Below are positions 60,791 to 64,000 of a stretch of 64,000 nucleotides of DNA, in pieces; the stretch's first letter is position 1; the number at the start of each line of letters is the position of its first letter. A program made the translations under genes and the position numbers. The notes beneath the pieces were generated by a model. The model ran no database searches. It was not told the DNA's origin and saw nothing but the letters and a program-made list of their open reading frames with translations. The stretch is taken from the NCBI GenBank assembly GCA_034509495.1, contig CM067508.1:30962071-31026070 (forward strand). The letters are read 5' to 3'. This stretch comes from Acestrorhynchus altus. Taxonomy: Eukaryota > Chordata > Actinopteri > Characiformes > Acestrorhynchidae.

Positions 60791-61760
60791 TGGTTCTCGC
60801 AAGAAAAATCACGTAGAAAATACAAATGTGGAAAGAGACGTAGGAGACCCCTAGAGACCTAGAGACCCTTTATTTGATCTAAAGGTAATTTACCAACGTA
60901 AATGTTCTATCTGGCTGAGATGACCAGGCCAAGGTTCAGTAACGCTACACTGCTGTGTGTGTTTTGATTGGATGGCTGCAGCCTGTGTGTCTCCACCATT
61001 GTCATGTGAGGTTTAGCAGGGCTCCTGTGGAAGACTGGCTTTGTAGGTTTGAGGGGGAAGCAGCTTCCTTTGGCTTCCCTTTCATGGCTAAAGAGAATTA
61101 AACAGAACATTTCAGATTCCTTTATAGGACCCGAATGCCTCCGATTATTCTCAGTTGTAAATTTTTACCACTTGCTTCTTTACTCTGTTAGCAGTAATGA
61201 CCAGAGGAGGACAGGTTCCTCTTAGCACCGACTGTCTTTTGACTGGTGCATTGGGGTCTGTAACACAACTGAAGATTATCCTGAATTTAGCCGAATCTGC
61301 TGTCATATCATATATTTTACAATAATGGACGGCTGATATTTTAATGATTCTCACCTCGTAGTAAGATGTTGGACAGTGGATGTGTCTTCACTGGAGATGG
61401 TGTATCACTAAGGACGGGTATCGATATCAGGTCAATATCAGCAGAAACTGCTGGATTGGATATCAGAGAGAAACTGTATGAATCCAATCCAATCCTAGAA
61501 CAAATCTATCCAGAAATAGCCCGCACTCCCGCTGTGTGATGTCATGTAGCTTGTCCCTGTAGGACAGCAGCACGTTTGTGAAGTTTGAGCGTGCTGTCCT
61601 TTTTAAAGTATCATGGTTTTACATCATCATTACATTATTGTTGTCATTAATAATCTATCAATGTTTGCACTGAAACAATGATAATGTAATGGCGTAATTA
61701 CTACCCTTTAAAGGGCAGCGAACTTTAAAATATCAAGGATGTTCAGGATCTGGAAAGCTC

Positions 61761-61773
61761 ATATATATATACA

Positions 61774-61828
<55 letters not shown>
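61761..61828. repeat. (AT)n microsatellite
   Basis: About 68 bp of AT with one acagt interruption. Confidence 0.95.
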
Positions 61829-61830
<2 letters not shown>

Positions 61831-61834
61831 AAGG

Positions 61835-61895
61835 GGTCACTGTACCACCACATGTCTGCTGTAATGCTCAGGTGTACTGGAGTTATGATGGTGAG
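61835..61895 (-). repeat. Short L2 3'-region fragment
   Basis: The stretch with ccaccacatgtctgctgtaa and ctcaggtgtactgg is the reverse complement of the L2 3' segment seen at about 14540-14575 and 23316-23365. Confidence 0.6.
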
Positions 61896-62275
61896 ATGGT
61901 TGCCATTGTATTAACAGCAGCAGATAATTAGGTCGCTGACAAGTTGAGGGCAGGTGGTGAACTAGTTCAAGGCGGGGTCAGCAGCTAATCCAAGTCCAGT
62001 AGTCCCAGGTGAAATCTTAGTAGTTTCTATAAGGAAAAGTATGGGACTGGAATGGGCTTGCTCTCAAGCTTTCAGTACAGGGAACCGGAATAGAGAAGGT
62101 GGTATCGCATCATCCTTAGTTTTCACTTTAAATGCACACATCAGCTCCCAGTGGTTCAGTTTGGGTACAGGTTGTGCAGCTGCGGTTAGAGTTACAGTGG
62201 AACTGCTGTGTTTGTTTTCTGCTTGGGACAAGTGAGGGGTTTCTGTTCCAGACTGATGGGGCGACACTCAGACAT

Positions 62276-62277
<2 letters not shown>

Positions 62278-62336
<59 letters not shown>

Positions 62337-62409
62337 ATACTGTTCTTCTCTGATGCACAGACATGCCTGTCTGGCTATGTCAGCCTGAACCACCTCAAAA
62401 GTTCATGTC

Positions 62410-62487
<78 letters not shown>
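62278..62487. repeat. Facing (AC)n and (TG)n tracts in intron 3
   Basis: (AC)n at 62278-62334 and (TG)n at 62412-62487 are mutual reverse complements about 78 bp apart. Confidence 0.96.
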
Positions 62488-62489
<2 letters not shown>

Positions 62490-63169
62490 AGAAGAAAGGG
62501 CTCCTGGAAGTGCACAGCGCAATTAAACAGAGTAATCAAAGCATGTGACGCTGCACTGATTACCGCTGATTAGATTGTATCCGTAGATTCTGAGCAGACT
62601 TAAAAGGCATGTGATGTCTTTCCCTTAAATTGAGCTCATTAGCTTCTTCACTGACGCCTGAAAATGGCTAGATTGTATTGAGTCCTTTCTGAGCTTATGC
62701 CCTTCATGCTTTTTTAACGTTATTTGCCACACTTTGCGTTATCACCACAGTTTGCAAACACGGCCCCTTCAGAAGCTTTTGATTCCGCATTAACAGGCCC
62801 GGCTTTGTTCCTCACTGAGAGAAGCTACGGTGCTGTAATCTGGATGACATCATTTACAGCACGCCTTAATGTACGACTGAGAAATTATACGTAACTATAT
62901 CATTATATAACGTAAACACTCTGTATTCTAATGTTAGCAGCCACACAGTAACAACCGCACCTTTATGGAACTGGCAGTGCCTCGTGAAAATCAGTGTAAT
63001 GACGTAGTGAAATATAGGACTATTATGAGCTGTCAAAATAGCAATGCATCGGTTTATTGGCGATTTATGTCATTTTCTTAAAAAAGAAGTCTGTAATAGT
63101 TAAATGTCACTGCTTCATCACTGCTTTAGAGCTGTTTCAGGATTTACTACTTCTATCCTAGGCATCTCA

Positions 63170-63265
63170 GATAGCTATGAATGTTTGGCCCAAATGAGGC
63201 CCATCTCTGAGCTGTGAGTGCCAAGAGTGGCCCAAATATGGCCCAGATTTGCCCCAATTGTATCT
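63170..63265 (+). repeat. Dispersed 'ggcccaaat' repeat, copy 2
   Basis: Same family as 6845-6965, in opposite orientation. The 79-codon minus ORF over it reflects the internal repetition. Confidence 0.75.
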
Positions 63266-63449
63266 CAGAATACTTTACAATATTACAACTACAGGCCAGA
63301 GTTCCATGACTTTTCCACCCCTTCTTTATGGTTAGTATTAGGGTTGGGGTGGCATTATATCGTACCATACCCTCTGCAGTCTTCAGAACCAAATTTATTT
63401 AAAAGCTAAAGTGTGTTAGTGCAAGTGTGGGAAGACTAAGACATGACAG

Positions 63450-63860
63450 CTGGACCACTGCCAGACCTTTTCCACCAAAAGAACTGTGGTGCTTGCACTG
63501 GTTCCGTTCGGGCTTGTAAGAACCTTGGAGTTTTTAGTGAACCATCCCATGTTTACACCAGTTTTAGGGGAAACGAGGATATGTCACAGAACATGAAGGT
63601 TGCCCAGCATCAGTAAACGGAAGTGAGATGGCAGAGCTTATAGACTGCCTGCGGGCATTTACATTTGTTTTTCTCCAAAAAGCAAACATTGATCAACTTT
63701 TGGCAAAAAGAAAACCTACTAATCTTAGATTCTCTCTGCAAACAAGCTTTTCAGGTTTCAGAGCCTATTTTTGATTCTGGAAATGCACTGAACTGTTCAA
63801 AATTAGGTTTGCGAAGAACCCATTCAGAATTGCAGGGGGTGTGTTAACACAGGAAATTCA
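63450..63860 (+). mobile_element. Unclassified transposon-like repeat 'W', copy B
   Basis: Shares gttcttttggtgg (reversed near 63470), atatgtcacagaacatga, catcagtaaacggaagtgag, gatggcagag, atagactgcctgcgggcat, tttgtttttctcc, aacctactaatcttag and ttcaaaattaggtttgcg with copy A, in inverted orientation 3 kb away. No long ORF survives. Confidence 0.65.
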
Positions 63861-64000
63861 CAAAGTGTTCAGGGCGAGGGTGCCTCCAGGACCAGGGATG
63901 AGAAACAATGATTGAAACTATCGATTAGGTCAATTATAGAAGTATTGATTAGTTGCACACTATGTACACCACAATATACTGTGGCTAAGGAAGCACTGGG

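Larger units (their letters stand above)
51779..64000 (+). other. smad6 intron 3 (over 12.2 kb, continues beyond the window)
   Basis: Starts at gtgagt and has no acceptor with MH2 coding sequence before the edge. Repeats and possible regulatory segments are listed separately. The rest (52615-53690, 54250-55690, 55760-56310, 56850-59180, 60800-61740, 61900-62270, 62490-63170) shows no convincing exon. The ORF at 54799-55221 is proline-rich and unrecognised. Confidence 0.85.

Overview
The window looks like a ray-finned fish (teleost) nuclear chromosome. The evidence is long dinucleotide microsatellites, many decayed Tc1/mariner transposons, L2-type LINE fragments, small foldback MITEs, and one recognisable vertebrate gene with spliced exons. 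Several dispersed repeats resemble families I associate with otophysan fishes (characins, catfishes, electric eels), but that narrower placement is from memory and weak.

The only protein-coding gene I can support is the 5' part of smad6, an inhibitory SMAD of BMP/TGF-beta signalling, on the + strand. Exon 1 (42336-42984) encodes the N-terminus and the divergent MH1 domain. Exon 2 (48620-48676) carries the PPPY motif that recruits Smurf/NEDD4-type ubiquitin ligases. Exon 3 (51701-51778) encodes the rest of the linker. All junctions are phase 1 with GT/AG borders, and together they give 261 residues. The MH2 exon is not in the window, so intron 3 runs off the right edge. Exon 1 lies in a GC- and CpG-rich island that also holds the presumed leader, with two upstream ORFs joined by an ATGA overlap and complementary GT/AC tracts.

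The left 41 kb holds no gene I can recognise. It contains a nearly complete 1.6-kb Tc1 element (2804-4412) and a second Tc1 with a MITE nested inside it (17977-19000). There is also an internally deleted Tc1 (20447-21222), an L2 reverse-transcriptase remnant (22300-23430), and a 33-bp minisatellite cut by an L2 3' end (13970-15645). Three foldback elements, a roughly 350-bp dispersed repeat in at least five places, a hAT MITE with an intact 8-bp target duplication and many microsatellites complete the picture. About 3 kb upstream of smad6 is a CCAAT/GC-box segment followed by an almost G-free tandem tract.

Introns 1-3 hold SINE-like sequence, more Tc1 debris, an inverted pair of a roughly 0.5-kb unclassified transposon-like repeat (60140-60790 and 63450-63860), and several non-repetitive stretches that could be conserved regulatory elements. 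I found no tRNA or rRNA gene, no CRISPR array and no new multi-gene system. The most useful leads are the smad6 leader organisation, the candidate upstream promoter and the nested-repeat histories.
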